Source of the DNA: Nymphaea colorata
Lineage: Eukaryota > Streptophyta > Magnoliopsida > Nymphaeales > Nymphaeaceae
Length of the DNA: 64,000 nt
Direction of reading: 5' to 3'
Assembly: GCF_008831285.2 (NCBI RefSeq)
Contig: NC_045144.1
Coordinates: 24,693,716 to 24,757,715 of the forward strand
A model generated the notes under the pieces. The model did not search any database, was not told where the DNA came from, and was given only the letters and a program-made list of their open reading frames with translations. This document shows positions 33,377-45,897 of the stretch, piece after piece (within the stretch, counting starts at the first letter, position 1; each line of letters opens with the position of its first letter). The position numbers were made by a program, and so were the translations under genes.

Positions 33377-33597
33377 TGTTAGCTCCTGTTAACTCATGAG
33401 CCCCTTTACAAGAAAACCCACAATCACACACACACACACACACATGCCCTAATCCCATATTAGGGCTTTTTCCTCCCAGAGGTAGAACTCTCTTACACCT
33501 GCGATGTTCCACTGATCTGCCCTACCGACCCTATTTATGGAAGTTATCAGGTCAGTCCAATAGATCCAACCTGTGATCCTATATCCGGTATCTAACA
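33377..33597 (-). repeat. 5' LTR of element G
   Basis: 221 bp with ends tgttagctcc ... gtatctaaca (inverted TGTTAG/CTAACA termini). Abuts AGGTATCAGAGC on the minus strand (33365-33376), one base from the usual primer site. Contains a (CA)n run at 33427-33446. Confidence 0.75.
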
Positions 33598-34126
33598 ATC
33601 TAGGAAACAGACTTTCCAATTTTACTTTTCATGAATTTTTTAGTGAAATTCTCTAGTTATTATTATTAATATTTATTTAGGGCTCTGTATCCATATCAAA
33701 GCCAATACTCCAACCTACACAGGTTTAGACTTTTTGTTTAGTGGGGAGAATTGTGATTTTGCATATATTTGTGTGTTGTTGCTAAGAAAATTATCTACTA
33801 AGGTTTTTGATTGCCTTATTTTGTTCGAGCCCTTCCTCACTTGGGTCTCCTCTAGAGTTAGACCTCAAGCATGTTCATGTCTACGGGAAGGAGTGGGCTG
33901 CCGAGCCACAAGGTCCTTGCTTTAGGATCTCAAGGCGTCACTCTTCCTTGGAGTCCTTGGTGAGTTTGAGGACAGGGATGTGGTGTGACCTCTAGGATGA
34001 GGATAAGGAGGGAGGCATAACATGCTTGGGTGCTTAGGGACTTGGTAGGGATTCATCTTGGCTAGGTGGGTGCTAAGGGAGAGGGGTGTGGAGGGTATGG
34101 GAGTGATTGAAGTCGAGGGATTATAC

Positions 34127-34159
<33 letters not shown>

Positions 34160-34408
34160 GGCTTGAATCTCCCTTGCGCATGTCCTTCATTATTTTCTGT
34201 ACAGCCAATCGAGTTTCTCTAAGTCCAACATGGATCCATTTGGTTGTCCTTATGAAATTTATGTTTTTTCTTGTGAAGAACACATTTTAAATTGAATTTT
34301 CTTGATGTTTTGATCTAGTTTGAGATGCATGGAAGTTTGGTCTTAAATTGAATTTTCTTCTTGTTGCCTTTGTTGCAGCCTTGAAACGTGGAGAGAGAGA
34401 GAGGGGGC
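33598..34408. other. Non-coding interval with (GA)n
   Basis: No gene. A (GA)n run lies at 34129-34157, and a direct repeat ttaaattgaattttctt occurs near 34288 and 34343. Confidence 0.55.
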
Positions 34409-34599
34409 TGAAGACGTGAGAGTTGAGAAGAAAAGAACACATTTAATTCACTAACCCTAATCTCTATTATAAAGAGATTAGGGTAGAAAGAGGATTTACA
34501 GATTACATCAATGTAAAATAAAGAAAATATTAAAGAGATCTTATAACTCTTTCATATTACAAAGAACCACCTAGAAACATAAACATTCTTATTTCAACA
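34409..34599 (-). repeat. Putative 3' LTR of element E
   Basis: Right end tatttcaaca is fixed by the polypurine tract; the left end (tgaagacgtgagag) is inferred from the TG...CA rule and length similar to element C, since no second LTR is available. Confidence 0.6.
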
Positions 34600-34606
34600 C
34601 TCCCCC

Positions 34607-35930
34607 TCAAGCTGGAGCATACATATTAAACATGCTCAGCTTGTCACAACATTTAGAGAAATCACCAATAGGGAGAGCTTTGGTGAAGACATATGCAGCT
34701 TGGTCTTCTGAAGGGACATGAATAGTGGCAATGGTTCCTCCTTGAACGAGATCCCGAATGTAATGACAGTCAACCTCAATATGTTTAGTTCTCTCATGGA
34801 AAACTGGATTATTAGCAATGTATGTGGCTGCACGATTGTCACAATACATCTTCATGGGAAGTGGAATCGACACACTTAGGCTAGATAGCATGGATCTAAC
34901 CCAAGTCATTTCTGTTGCAGTTTGAGCCATAGCTCTATATTTAGATTCTTGACACCATGCCTTGTTTTTTACTTCTCCATGATATGAGGTTGCGTCCCAC
35001 AAATACACAAAATCTTGTGGTAGATTTTCTGTCCTCGACTGAGCCAGCATAGTCAGCATCACTATAGGCTTCCACTTCCAGAGTCTTGCCTTTTGTGAAC
35101 AAAAGGCCTTTGCCAGGAGACGATTTCAGATATTTAACCACCATCAAAGCAGCATCCCAATGAACTTTCCTTGGTTTTTCCATAAATTGATTTAGCTTCC
35201 CCACTGCAAAACTAATGTCTGGTCTTGTCACAGTAACATAGAGTAGTTTTCCAATAAGGGATCTATAAGATCTAGAATCCACTAATTCTGTTTGGTCATC
35301 ATGAAGGTGTATACGTGGATTCATAGGCAAATTAGTCGGTTTAGCTCCTAGCATCCCTGTGTCCTGCAATAAATCAAGAACATACTTCCGTTGAGAGAGA
35401 ACAACACCCTCCCTATTGCGAGCAACTTCTACTCCCAAGAAGTATCGAAGTGGACCAAGATCTTTCGTCACAAAGTGTTTTTGAAGAAACAGTTTTGCAT
35501 CAGAAATTTCTTGATCAGAGTCACCTGTTAGGATAATATCATCAACATAAACCACGAGAACGGTTATACCTCTGGAAGTCTTCTTGATAAACAGAGAATG
35601 ATCAAGAGGAGATCTCACAAAGCCACACTTTGAGACTACCTCGGAAAACTTGTGAAACCATGCATGAGGACTCTGCTTGAGTCCATAAATAGCTTTCTTC
35701 AGCTTGCACACTTTGCCACACTCCCCCTGTTGTTCAAATCCTGGTGGTTGTTGCATATAGACAGTCTCATCGAGATCACCATACAAAAAGGCGTTTTTGA
35801 CATCCAGTTGATACATGTGCCAGTCATGGTGAACAGCCACAGAAATGATAAGACGAATGGTTCCCAACCGAGCAACTGGAGAGAAGGTCTCAAAGAAATC
35901 CACACCGTAGGTCTGCGTGTAGCCCTTAGC
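34607..35930 (-). pseudogene. Element E RT-RNase H
   Basis: Resumes at KGYTQTYGVDFFETFSPVAR with about 20 RT residues missing at the junction; then QLDVKNAFLYGD, KKAIYGLKQSPHAWF, the catalytic YVDD and DPGMLG-type linker, and RNase H SDADYAGS, KSTTRFCVFVG. A frameshift near 34950 moves reading to a second frame with KYRAMAQTATEM, FHERTKHIEVDCHY and the C-terminus ending 8 bases from the LTR. Confidence 0.9.
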
Positions 35931-37005
35931 TGCTTTGTGTTGTGTTGGCCTGAGCCAAAGATAGTCATGGACTTGAGATTTGGCTGACTTTTTGTCATCA
36001 GCTTTTTTTGTAGTAGCTCTAACCAGCTTATGCTTTTAGATAGCCAAACATGAAGGTCCTTTCTATGCACTCTGCTATATTGTGTAGATTGTAAAATGAC
36101 TCGTACTCATGTTGCACAAGGTGATACCTTATGTGCTCTTAGAAACAGCCACTAATCATTGTGAGGGCATGGTCTTCTACTATCAGGGTTGTTATCTTTC
36201 TACTCACAAACTTCCTTCTTTGCATATAATTTTGACAATATTTACCAATTCTTGTTGTATCCTACAAGAGTATCAATTGTGAGGACTTCAGAACAATTGG
36301 ACTCGTACTGGTCAATGAAGGCATTTACAACCTCATCAAAATCCTTCATTTTGGTGGTGTTTATATGCTTCATATATCATTGTGCTGCCATCACTTCTAA
36401 GATCCTTGGGAAACATAACAAAAGACTTTTGTCACTATCTTAAAATTTGTGACACTTTGCAAAGAAAATACCTTATTGGACATGTGGGTTGTCAATCCCT
36501 TTCGAAGTTGTTGAATTTCCTTTGAAGTCCTTTTAAATCTTCACCATCGAAGCCCTCACACAAGTCCCTTTTTGTATAGAGCTGTTTGCTTTTTGTCTGA
36601 ATGTGGTGCACTATCTTTTCCATCTAATCATTTCAGGACTGGATGGCTTTTGATTTGCCAAAGCCATTTTTTCCAAATGATAAGGCTGAATTCTACAAAT
36701 TATTGTAAAAAACATCTAAAACAAATTACGATATATCTTACCATGCTTATGAACGCTAATTTGATGTACAGCATAATTTAATCTGTCTTTTCTATTATCA
36801 AAATTTTAATGTTACAATGGCAGTTAGTTTTGTTATCGTTGACAATGTATTAGTTAACTTAATATGTGTTTCAATCAAATGACTTATAATAGCATATAGA
36901 AGTTATGCGTCCAAAGCCGTTTGATATTTATCCCTGACTTAACAGGTCTGGCAGGTGCTAACAACGCATGCACACATGTATATATATATATATATATATA
37001 TGCAG
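35931..37005. other. Foreign DNA inside element E
   Basis: About 1.08 kb separating two adjacent RT segments. Ends in (TA)n (36979-37000). No terminal repeats, no target duplication and no recognisable gene. Confidence 0.6.
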
Positions 37006-38053
37006 CTGTGAATTCCCACTTTGAGCCAACAATATCACAACGAGGAGGAGGATCAACAAGTTCCCAAGTGCCTCTCTGCACTAAGGCATCCATCTCATCT
37101 TGCATAGCCCGTCTCCATTGGGTGTCTAATAAAGTCTGCTGGTGACACGTAGGAACTGTATAAGCAGCCAGAGCTTGAATGAACTGTTGCATATTTTTAC
37201 CAACACCGTCAGTAGACAAAAAATGAGATATAGGATGTAAAGTACATTGTCGCCTGCCTTTGCGAAGAGCAATAGGTAAATCTTGACGGGGATCAGAATG
37301 ACTAGGGCTATGCACTTCAGATGTACTTACCTCTTGAGAAACCATTGGCGAAGGATTATGAGAAGGGTCCTATCGACGTGTGTAGACCAGCGGAGGATCA
37401 CGAAACTTGGACACCACAGTAGAAGGAGATTCAGAAGGAAACGACTCCAAAGGAATAGGAGGAATAGGTAGTGGGTCTGGTGATGGTGGCATCTCAGGAA
37501 GGATGGAAGTGGAGCTATAATAAGGCTGAAACTCAAAGAATGTGACATCCGCACTGATATACTCCTTTTGAGTTAAGGGATCAAAGCATTTGTAGCCCTT
37601 ATGGTTTCTGGAGTAGCCTATAAAGATACACTTAATGGCTTGGGCTCCCAATTTATCACGTGTGGTTCCAAGTATGTGAACGAAGCATGTGCAACCAAAT
37701 ACTTTGGGAGCCACTGGAAATAAAGGTCGTTGTGGATGCACAAGTTTAATGGGAACCTTGTTGTCAATGGAGGATGAGGGTAAACGGTTGGTTAAGTAAC
37801 ATGCCGTGAGGATGGCATCTCCCCAAAAAGATGCAGGTAACTTGGTATGAAGCATTAGGGAACGAGCCACATTTAGGAGTTGGCGATGTTTACGTTCAAC
37901 TACTCCATTTTGTTGGGAGGTATGGGGACAAGTAAACTGAGGAGAAATGCCATTATCGGAGTAAAACTTCATTAAGGTTGAGGCTTTGAACTCAAGGGCG
38001 TTATCAGGGCGAATGTTTTTAACAAGAATACCAAATGCATGGATCATGTGCAT
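37006..38053 (-). pseudogene. Element E integrase C-terminal half and RT start
   Basis: Reads RPDNALEF (second catalytic D region, with P where S is usual), TSQQNGVVERKH (catalytic E), FWGDAILTACYLTNRLP and VFGCTCFVHILG. A single in-frame TAG at 37370-37372 interrupts the linker, then LPIALRKGRRQCTLHP and TWELVDPPPRCDIVGSKWEF before the inserted DNA at about 37005. Confidence 0.88.
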
Positions 38054-38419
38054 GGATCTGCTCTTTGGGTAGCTACTTCACTATATTGCCTTTTCTTCGT
38101 GGTTATGAAGAGGTTTTGATTTCTGTTCTATATTTGATCATGTGCATGGATCTTACATACATCCTATTTGTTCCATTTGCATATGCAATGCAACTGTTTT
38201 TCTTCTCAAATAACGATAGATTAGCACTGCAAATGTGGATTTTTTTTTCTACTCAATTGCAAATGCAGATGTTTCTTTTTCCTCTAGTCAGATCATTTGT
38301 GGTACCTATAGTTATGAGCTGCTGTCTGGTAGGCCTCTGACCTGCATTAGTAACTGTCTCTAATGAGAATATGTAGAACATATAGGCCTGATGAGAACAG
38401 GCCTCTGACAGGACTGTTC

Positions 38420-38481
<62 letters not shown>

Positions 38482-39474
38482 CATAAGGAGGAGGGAGTGA
38501 ATCATGGAAGGAGTAGGGGCTAAAGTGGTTAGGTTCAAAGCAAGAGGAGAATGTTATGGTTGACCCGGGCCAGGTTGGTTCTGCTGCTTCTGCACTGCTT
38601 ACCCATAGGCCATAACTGGCCTCCTCTATTCAAATTGTTGTGGTCAGATAGGCATGTCTTAAGTCTTAACCTGTGCAAAGTGTATCTCTGCCTCAAATAA
38701 TCTGCTGACTGTTTTGTTTGGTAAATGTGCTTCATCGGGTCCACATTCCTTCTTCCTTTTTTTGTTATTTTTCTGAGCTGCTCTAACTCCTTATATCAGA
38801 TATGCTGTGAGACATGGCTTAAAGCTTGGTGTAGGCTGCTTGGACCTAAACGCCTAAATAAAAATATTTAGCTTAAACCCATAAGTCTGTAACATATCAA
38901 GCATGATGGTGTTTGCAATATTTGCTAGTATAGTATGTGGTATTGTAGTGTTTTATTATGAAATCCTTGTGTGAGTAGAGCTAGGGGCTCTTATTTCACC
39001 AAATTGTTCCTTTATGTGCTTTTGTTACAACTTACAGTCTTACACTACACACAGAAGAAGCTTAATTAGCAGAAGGTTCATTGGAAATCAGTTTATCAAT
39101 TCAAGAAATGGAGTTTCGTCAAAAGACAACCTGTTGCTTGGCCAATCAATATTTATACTCTATGGTGACTATACATTACTTTGAGGGAAAAAAATCTAAT
39201 GACAAGGAATCGCTGAAAATTATCTAAAATACGATGTTTTTGTTTTAAGTCACATGAGTACATGTGATCTTACCACCTACCCATGTCGATATGTGAATAA
39301 GGTGACACAGGTACGTTGGTACGGCTGTATAGGCTGTATTTTAAAACAAAAAAAATTATATTTTGATACTTAATTTTTTCTTTAATTTTGATTTTTCCCT
39401 TCTTTTTTATTTTTCTTCCATCAAGATTCTATATTTTCTTCTCATTTTTCATTAAGTTTGAGAATTTTTGTGGA
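38054..39474. other. Non-coding interval with (GA)n
   Basis: No gene recognised. A 57-bp (GA)n tract lies at 38423-38479. The word atcatgtgcatggatct occurs at about 38042 and again at 38137, the first copy straddling the break of element E. Confidence 0.55.
38423..38479. repeat. (GA)n microsatellite
   Basis: 57 bp of uninterrupted AG dinucleotides. Confidence 0.97.
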
Positions 39475-39530
39475 TTGACCTCACACCCTTCCTCAGGGCA
39501 ATGGGAAGCTCGTCATTTTCTTTTTCAACC

Positions 39531-41232
39531 TCATCTTGAGTCTTCCAGGGAAGGAATGGCATTGGGATTGGAATTAGACCTCGCACCACAAGTCACCTCC
39601 TCTGTCCGAGCACCTTGTCTAGAGTAGACCTGTCCAAACAAACGAAGGCCTTCCTTCTCAGTCCCGGTGTTACACCCTTTCTCCTTCTCAGGCATATCAA
39701 CAACTGTGAGAGGTTTTGAACATCCTTTCTCCCTTTCATACCCATAATCAACTGTGATAGGTTCTTCTTTCTTGTAATCCAAGAAGTCTGTAAATTGAAT
39801 CTCTTGACTCTGAGAATACTCTTCCCTAACCACAGACTTCTCCTCCTGAAGAGTATTCTCACAAAAGTAAGATGCATGTTCCAAAAAGGTAACATCCCTT
39901 GTAACATAAACTCGACCAGTAGTAGGATCAAGACATCTATACCCTTTCTGAGTGGAAGAATACCCAACAAACACACCCTTGATAGACCGGGGGTCAAGTT
40001 TCTTAACATTTGGACTGTGATCATGAATAAAACACACACAACCAAACACACGAGGGGGGAGAAGAAAAGGTTGACGACTTCCCGGAAGTAAGGAATGAGG
40101 AGTCCGACCATTCAGTACACGACTGGGCATGCGGTTGATCAGGTACACACTAGTAAGAACTGCATCACCCCAATAGTGTTTGGGAAGATTTCTCTGAAAC
40201 AAAAGGGCTCTAGTGACATTAAGGAGCTGGCGGTTCTTCCTCTCAGCCGCCCCGTTTTGAGGGGGGGTATAACTACAGGACGTCTTATGAACAATCCCCC
40301 TTTTTCGAAGAAAATTCTCAACTGACTGACACATATACTCACGGGCATTATTGATCGAAAAGTTTTAACATTTCCACCATATTGAGTTTGCACAAGAAGA
40401 ATGAATGTCTCTATGATTTAAGGTACCTCACTGCGATCTTTTAACGAGTACACAAAGGTGGTCCTAGAGAAGTCATCAATAAAAGTAATAAAATATTGAA
40501 ACCCTTGACGGGTATGAATTCTCAAAGGCCCCCACACTTCAAAGTGAACCAAGGAAAAAGCTTCATTAACACAACTAGTAGAAATAGGGTACGAAGCCCT
40601 CACATGTTTGGCAAACTGACATACATCACAAGAAATCAAAGACAAATTCAGAGTGGAACACAAATCGGAAAACAACTGTTTTAAAATCCCAAAAGGTAAA
40701 TGCCCAAGGCGTTCATGCCAATACAAAAAGGACTGAAGACAATCTTCTCTTCTCTTTTCTGTCTTGTTGATCGCTGTCATAAGAGCCGTGGCGTATGAGA
40801 AGACGATATAAGCCATCAGACGCCAAACTAATCCCAATCCTCTTCATCACCAAGTCCTGCAAAACACAACGATTTACAGAGAAAATGAGGTCACAATTCA
40901 GCTCTTTAGTAAGTTTACTAACTGATAAGAGATTTAAGGGAAACTGAGGGACATGTAATGCTCCTCGCACATGAAATTTGTCAAACAAGGACAGACTCCC
41001 TTCTCCAGCCACAAAGGTAGAGGAACCATCTGCGAGGGATAACTCGTTCCCTTCCAAAAGCCAACTTATACTCATGAAACAATTTAGGGTTACCTGTCAT
41101 GTGGTGAGTAGCACCAGTGTCAACAATCCATTCTCCCAAGTAGGAGTTACCTATATCCCCTACAATGGCAAGAGCATGATTAGCCTTTGTTTCATATGAT
41201 GTCTCGGCCAGATTGACATCAATCCGACCCAA
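39531..41232 (-). pseudogene. Element F protease-integrase
   Basis: Protease WIVDTGATHHMTGN; GAG-pre-integrase HERLGHLPFGILKQLF with CDVCQFAKH; integrase VHFEVWGPLRI, where the first catalytic Asp is Glu; SYTPPQNGAAERKNRQ with the catalytic Glu; HYWGDAVLTSVYLINRMP, VFGCVCFIHDHSPNVKKLD, GYSSTQKGYRCLDP. The frame between the first and last integrase motifs is broken near 40385, where the second Asp should be. The final open stretch ends LEDSR, and one frame over continues ELPIALRKGV before homology ends. Confidence 0.88.
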
Positions 41233-42175
41233 ATAGGCCGCAGTTCACGAAGCTGTTCAGCAGAAATGGAGGCCTTGCATCCACTAGACTTGGTATCCTC
41301 CGACACAGGCATCTTCCCACTAGAAGATCTCGCCCTGTTATCTCGTTTTTCTGGATGAAGATCCCAACGGAAATCCACAGTATGGCCAGCCTTCTTGCAA
41401 TGAGTGCATCTACGAAGAGGTTTGGGAGCACTACCCAGACCAGGACTAACAAGTGCAGATCTCTCATTATAAGGTATGTGATCCCTCTTCCCCCCAGGGG
41501 GGACAAGTCTTCTCTGTTCTTCAGCCTCAACATGGGAGTAGACATCTTCGATACTGAAGGATTCTTCAGAGTTAAGAATCTGACTCCTGATATTTTCAAA
41601 TTCATCATTTAGCCCTACTAAGAGCAGGAATATCCTATTCTCCCATTCTTTTGCAACGTACTGCATCTGGTTGTCATGACAGTGCCAAGTAGCCTCGGAA
41701 TGGTAGTCAAGATCCTCCCATTTGGATTTTAGAGCTGCATAGAAATCTATGACCGAGACATTCCCTTGCCTGAGAGCATACACATCCTTCATCAGTTGAT
41801 ACACACGAACCTTCCTCTTCTTCTGGCCATACATTTCTTCCAACATGATCCACATATCTCTCACAGTCTTCTTACGAAGAATGAGAGATTGAATATCAGA
41901 CGAGACTGAATTAACAATCCAAGTTTTCACTTGGTTGTCCTCAAGAAACCAAGTATCCCAAGCTATATACTGTTCGCAGCAGGTTCAACCTTACTCCCAT
42001 TCACATATGCAATACGGCCTCGACCAGCTATTCCCATGGTGATGGCGGCAGCCCACTTAAGATATTTTTCCTTAGTAAGGCGAATGGTAGTGACCTGAAG
42101 AGGAATACTCTCGGTTCTATAAGCCACAACTTCATTCTAAACAGTGTTGACGGTCGACGAGGAAGAGGCTGCCAT
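41160..42175 (-). pseudogene. Element F gag
   Basis: ATG 42175 starts MAASSSSTVNTV followed by a TAG, then IPLQVTTIRLTKEKYLKW and ITMGIAGRGRIAYV. A frame change leads to the long open stretch 41930-41160: MKTWIVNSVSSDIQ, VYQLMKDVYALRQG, AKEWENRIFLLLVGLNDEF, SIEDVYSHVEAEEQ, and a zinc knuckle CTHCKKAGHTVDFRWD whose last Cys is replaced by Arg. Dead by its stop and frameshift. Confidence 0.88.
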
Positions 42176-42830
42176 AATTGCAGACCTGCCAAGGGGGCAA
42201 AAAGAAACAGCAGCGGCAAAACATGGACAGCAAAAAAGGAAACAAATGGGCCAAAAACAGGCTCCACCACAGCAGAACCAGGGGCTGAACAGAAACAACC
42301 TGCCGTGCGATGGAATAACATCGGGCGAGGCAACCGGTGGCAGCAGAGTTTCCAGGCGATGCAGTCAGGTGGTGGCGGCAGGAACAGAGCACGGAGTGGT
42401 GACGTTAGGCACTGGCAGAGGCGACAGCGGCAGTCTCGGGCGATCCACTTCGAAGGGCGAAGAGAAAAAAATCTCGGGCGCAGAAGGTGCACTGTCGGGC
42501 ACAGCAACCTTCGCCTGAGTCCACCAAAACTTCACAGCAGCAAGCAGGACAAAAACAGAGAGTCACCAGAATAGAGAGACGCCGAAACTCCAGACGGCGT
42601 CGAGTGCGTCGCCAAAACTCCAATAGTGTCGAGTGCATCGCTGGAAGAGACGCCAGAACTCCACGATGTTAGGCGATGACCAACGTCGGGCAGCGAACAG
42701 TAACGACACGTGATTGGAACCGTCCGGCGATGGGCAATGAACAGTACCGGCACAAGTCCTCCTCTCACACGGCCACAACAGAAACAAAAACACGAATCAG
42801 TCACGCCGGAACTTCACGACTCTGATACCA

Positions 42831-43088
42831 TGTAGGAACACGAGGATCAAGAACAAAGGAATACGATGAACACGATGTAACGTGGAAAAACCCTCAGCAA
42901 GAGGAAAAAAAAAACCACAGACGAGGAGGAACTGGCGCCCACTAGCAACCAGACTCTCTCTCTCTTAAGATTTCATTAACAACTCAAAATTAGGGTTACA
43001 ACCCTTAAGTAAGGCCCAACAAGGGCTACACGATGGATCGGGTATGGATCCAAACCCGGTCCTGAAACCCATTTAACATGCTTCAACA
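42831..43088 (-). repeat. 5' LTR of element F
   Basis: 258 bp, ends tgtaggaaca ... gcttcaaca; PBS on the minus strand TGGTATCAGAGT (42819-42830), one mismatch at its last base. Shares gatgtaacgtggaaaa with element D's LTR. Confidence 0.88.
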
Positions 43089-43804
43089 GTACTGTTAAAA
43101 TTTAGAAACAGCAAACTACTTGAAATTCAATGTTGTTGTGCTACTCCTTTTTCTTGCTTAATGTGCTAATCTCATTATTCAAGAAGATAAATGATGTTGA
43201 CAGCTCCGTGTGAGACATATCTTCGAACAGTAATAGCCTGCAGATATTGACTTCCATGGGTTTTCTAGGAGCAAACTTCCTTTGAGGCCTGAAACTTGCT
43301 GTACAATTAGCTTTACCTTGTTAAAGCTTGTCCAATGGCTTGTCTGAATACTGTTAAAGTGATGCTCTAATGAAGCTTGCTTTTACCTCTCCTTGACCAT
43401 ACTTGATTTTCAGGCTAGACCATTGGTTCCACAGATTCTAACCAGTTTTGGAAACTTAAAATGTCTTTTAAGTCAAAACTCCACTAGTAGATGGAACTGT
43501 GTCTTTCAAGTCAGAACTGTACTAGTTGATGGAACTCATTAATTCAAAGTTGATTTGGGTGTCCACAAAAGCTCATCATTAGACGACCCTTTTGAGCTTT
43601 TCTGTGCGGGTGGAAGGACTCTTCTAAGTTATTTGGTTCAGATTCTCAGAATAGTTATAAAAGCTCTGGGACCAAATTGCAATAAAATGTTTTTAATTAT
43701 GTTCTAATTCTTTCTATCAATTAATTTGTGCATTCTCTTTAAAGAAATTTGATTATTCATGCCATGAAGAATATGTGCTAACTTCGTGAAATTTCTTTTC
43801 ATAG
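43089..43804. other. Intron-like DNA before RadA fragment
   Basis: No exon that I can recognise; two words (tcaagtc/ccactagtagatggaact) repeat near 43480 and 43520. Possibly intronic remnant of the RadA copy. Confidence 0.4.
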
Positions 43805-44045
43805 GCCATTTTTTGAATGTTGTTAGCGGTATGAAGTTGACAGAGACAGCTGGGGATCTTGCAATTGCAGCTGCTATTTGCAGTAGGTATGTATTTCTTG
43901 ATCATCTTGTTACGAGCAAAACTCTTGTTACTCTTTCCATGGATGGCACTGAATTCTGATCGAATGATTATTTTCTCATACTGTTTTCTGGAAATGTGCT
44001 GATAGCTTTTTGGAGTTTCTAATACCTAAGAATGTAGCTTTTATC

Positions 44046-44061
44046 GGAGAAGTGGAGAAGT
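44046..44061. repeat. 8-bp tandem duplication in RadA exon
   Basis: ggagaagt twice in a row; removing one unit restores the family motif GEVGLGG in frame. Confidence 0.9.
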
Positions 44062-45033
44062 TGGTCTTGGTGGCAAGCTTCGAACGGTATGTGATTAGAA
44101 AATTGTGTACATTATAATTGCATCCTTTTTCTTTTTGTCATTTAAATGACAATGAAAAATGGTTTTCATTTTAACATACATAACATGTTACCCTTAAAAA
44201 CATTATTAAAAATATTTCAAACATTGTTTAAGATTATGATTGAGAATGTTGAATGCATGTCGAATGATCGTTAGCACTGTGTTGACATGTACTGTGCGAA
44301 CAGCAACCTCCTCCATCTGTTCTCTAGAAAGGTTTTACGATCAAAGTTTTTGGATGTCCACTATTCTGTATCAATCTGTTCTTTTCGGATGATATCATCT
44401 GACAATCAGTATATGAATACCTTGATAACATCAATGAACTTGGCCAAGGGAATCTGTTCATAGTAAAGAGATTTCTAACGCATGGCTACCATGCCAATCC
44501 TAACCTGTTTGCCCCTCTTTTTGTGCTTAAGATATGAGGTGCATTCCTCTCTTAACAGTTAACATTGAACACATGTCCACGGTCCTTAGCCTTCTGATTG
44601 GTTCCAGCTATCTTTTGATGCTTGGCATCATGACTTAGTAGATTGCATACATTACTTCAACGTTGAAAATATCAATGCATCTCATTTATATCTAAAATGC
44701 TGATTTTTTGTAAAATCCTTTCAAGTGTTTGAGCTGTTTGTCCATTTATTACTTTCTCTAGTTCTTTTGTTTTTTAGAAATTAACGTGAATTTTATGTGA
44801 GCAATCGACTAGATCTCTTGCTTGTATTTGCTTCAGCTTTTCTGAGGTCTGCATGTAGATTTAACCTCTCATACTTGCAGTGCACGGCTAAGTGTGCTGT
44901 GCTTGGATGATGTCATGTTTTAAGTTAGCCAAATATTCATGCTACTTGATAATGCAAGGACAATTTGGATATTTCAGGTTGCAAGAATGGATAAGAGGCT
45001 TAACGAACTTATTAAGTTGCGCAATTTAAGAAT

Positions 45034-45130
45034 TGCGTTATTCCAAAAGTGGCAGAGAAGTTGTTCAAAGCCATTGACAAAGTGCGTTATTCTAAAAGTG
45101 GCAGAGAAGTCGTTCAAAGCCATTGACACA
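45034..45130. repeat. 49-bp tandem duplication in RadA exon
   Basis: tgcgttattc(c/t)aaaagtgg at 45034 and 45083; the duplicated stretch codes for VIPKVAEKLFKAID-like residues and changes the frame. Confidence 0.9.
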
Positions 45131-45199
45131 AGCGGGATAACCACAGTGACTTGTAGCAATCTGAAAGAGGTTCTGAACAAAGTATTTCGGACAGATTAA

Positions 45200-45897
45200 G
45201 TCCTCCTTTGCACAACTTCCCTCGACGCCTTTGGTGCAGTGTTGTACATAACAACTAAGGTTGCAAATGGGCCAATGTTATGAAAGGGCTTCACCATTTG
45301 CTTTATTTTGGTGGGATGTTCATAAAATTTATGGATACAAATGGATCGGATGTTATGGAGGAGCCTCACCATTTACCATTTATTAAATGAATTCAACCAT
45401 TCTTACTGTACTTGGCCGATCCATATTCAACCCGGTTTCTTTCGTACCATCCTGCACTCGATAGCTTTCTTCTGAATGAACGGACTAATACAGACACAGT
45501 TTGCTTCCCCTTGATCGTAACTTTTTTTTTTTTAACATTCTGCAAAATATGAGAAACTGCCAAATATCTTTAATTTTGAGTTGCCATGAGAGACGCGATC
45601 ACTGATATCTGAAATGGATTAAAGTTCAATCAGCGGGCAAACGAAAACTGGCTCCCATTGGCTCACGATCTTTGTAATGGTAATCATTAAAAGGCTGCAA
45701 CTTTAATACGTTTCCTTGAATGTTAGCTGGTACTTCAAGTTCAAGCTAAAACGTGCGTGGACTCCTACGATTTGCGAAGGAGTTTTCACAAAGACACTTT
45801 AATGAAATTATTTTATAAAATAACTCTCAATTAACATAATTGAGAGCTCGCGGGAGCTAGGTTGGTTCGCAAAACTATCGAAATCTCTTGATCCGAA
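45200..45897. other. Non-coding interval between RadA and PFK pseudogenes
   Basis: Convergent 3' flanks of the RadA (+) and PFK (-) pseudogenes. No further feature seen. Confidence 0.5.

Larger units (their letters stand above)
32640..33597 (-). mobile_element. LTR element G, 5' remnant
   Basis: Minus-strand remnant: LTR, near-perfect initiator-Met PBS, and a decayed gag-like region. No pol domain or 3' LTR was found, so superfamily assignment is open. Confidence 0.65.
34409..38053 (-). mobile_element. Copia element E, 5'-truncated and interrupted
   Basis: Minus-strand copia lacking 5' LTR, gag, protease and the integrase start. It begins inside the integrase (near 38045), runs through RT and RNase H, and ends in a polypurine tract (ctccccctcaag at 34600-34611) and a 3' LTR. 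About 1.08 kb of foreign DNA (35930-37005) sits inside the RT coding region. Related to element C by RT and RNase H sequence. Confidence 0.9.
39475..43088 (-). mobile_element. Copia element F, 3'-truncated
   Basis: Minus-strand relative of D with 5' LTR, PBS, gag, protease and integrase. Homology stops near 39475, in the conserved ELPIALRKG motif that lies shortly before RT. No RT, RNase H or 3' LTR. Numerous frameshifts and stops. Confidence 0.92.
43805..45199 (+). pseudogene. RadA-like DNA repair protein pseudogene (C-terminal exons)
   Basis: Fragment of the plant organellar RadA/Sms-type branch-migration ATPase, C-terminal Lon-protease-like domain. Exon 43805-43886: HFLNVVSGMKLTETAGDLAI. 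Exon 44006-44086: SFLEFLIPKNVAFIGE, then EVGLGGKLRT in a shifted frame. Exon 44978-45199: VARMDKRLNELIKL ... TVTCSNLKEVLNKVF and a normal stop. Splice sites are conventional (gtatgt, tttcag). Lesions: an 8-bp tandem duplication ggagaagt (44046-44061) and a 49-bp tandem duplication (45034-45082 and 45083 on), both frame-breaking. Upstream exons (Walker ATPase domain) are absent. Non-functional. Confidence 0.92.

Noticed and set aside
540-42830. tRNA genes suggested by tRNA-like words
   Set aside because: The only tRNA-related sequences are the 12-base retrotransposon primer-binding sites; no cloverleaf is seen.
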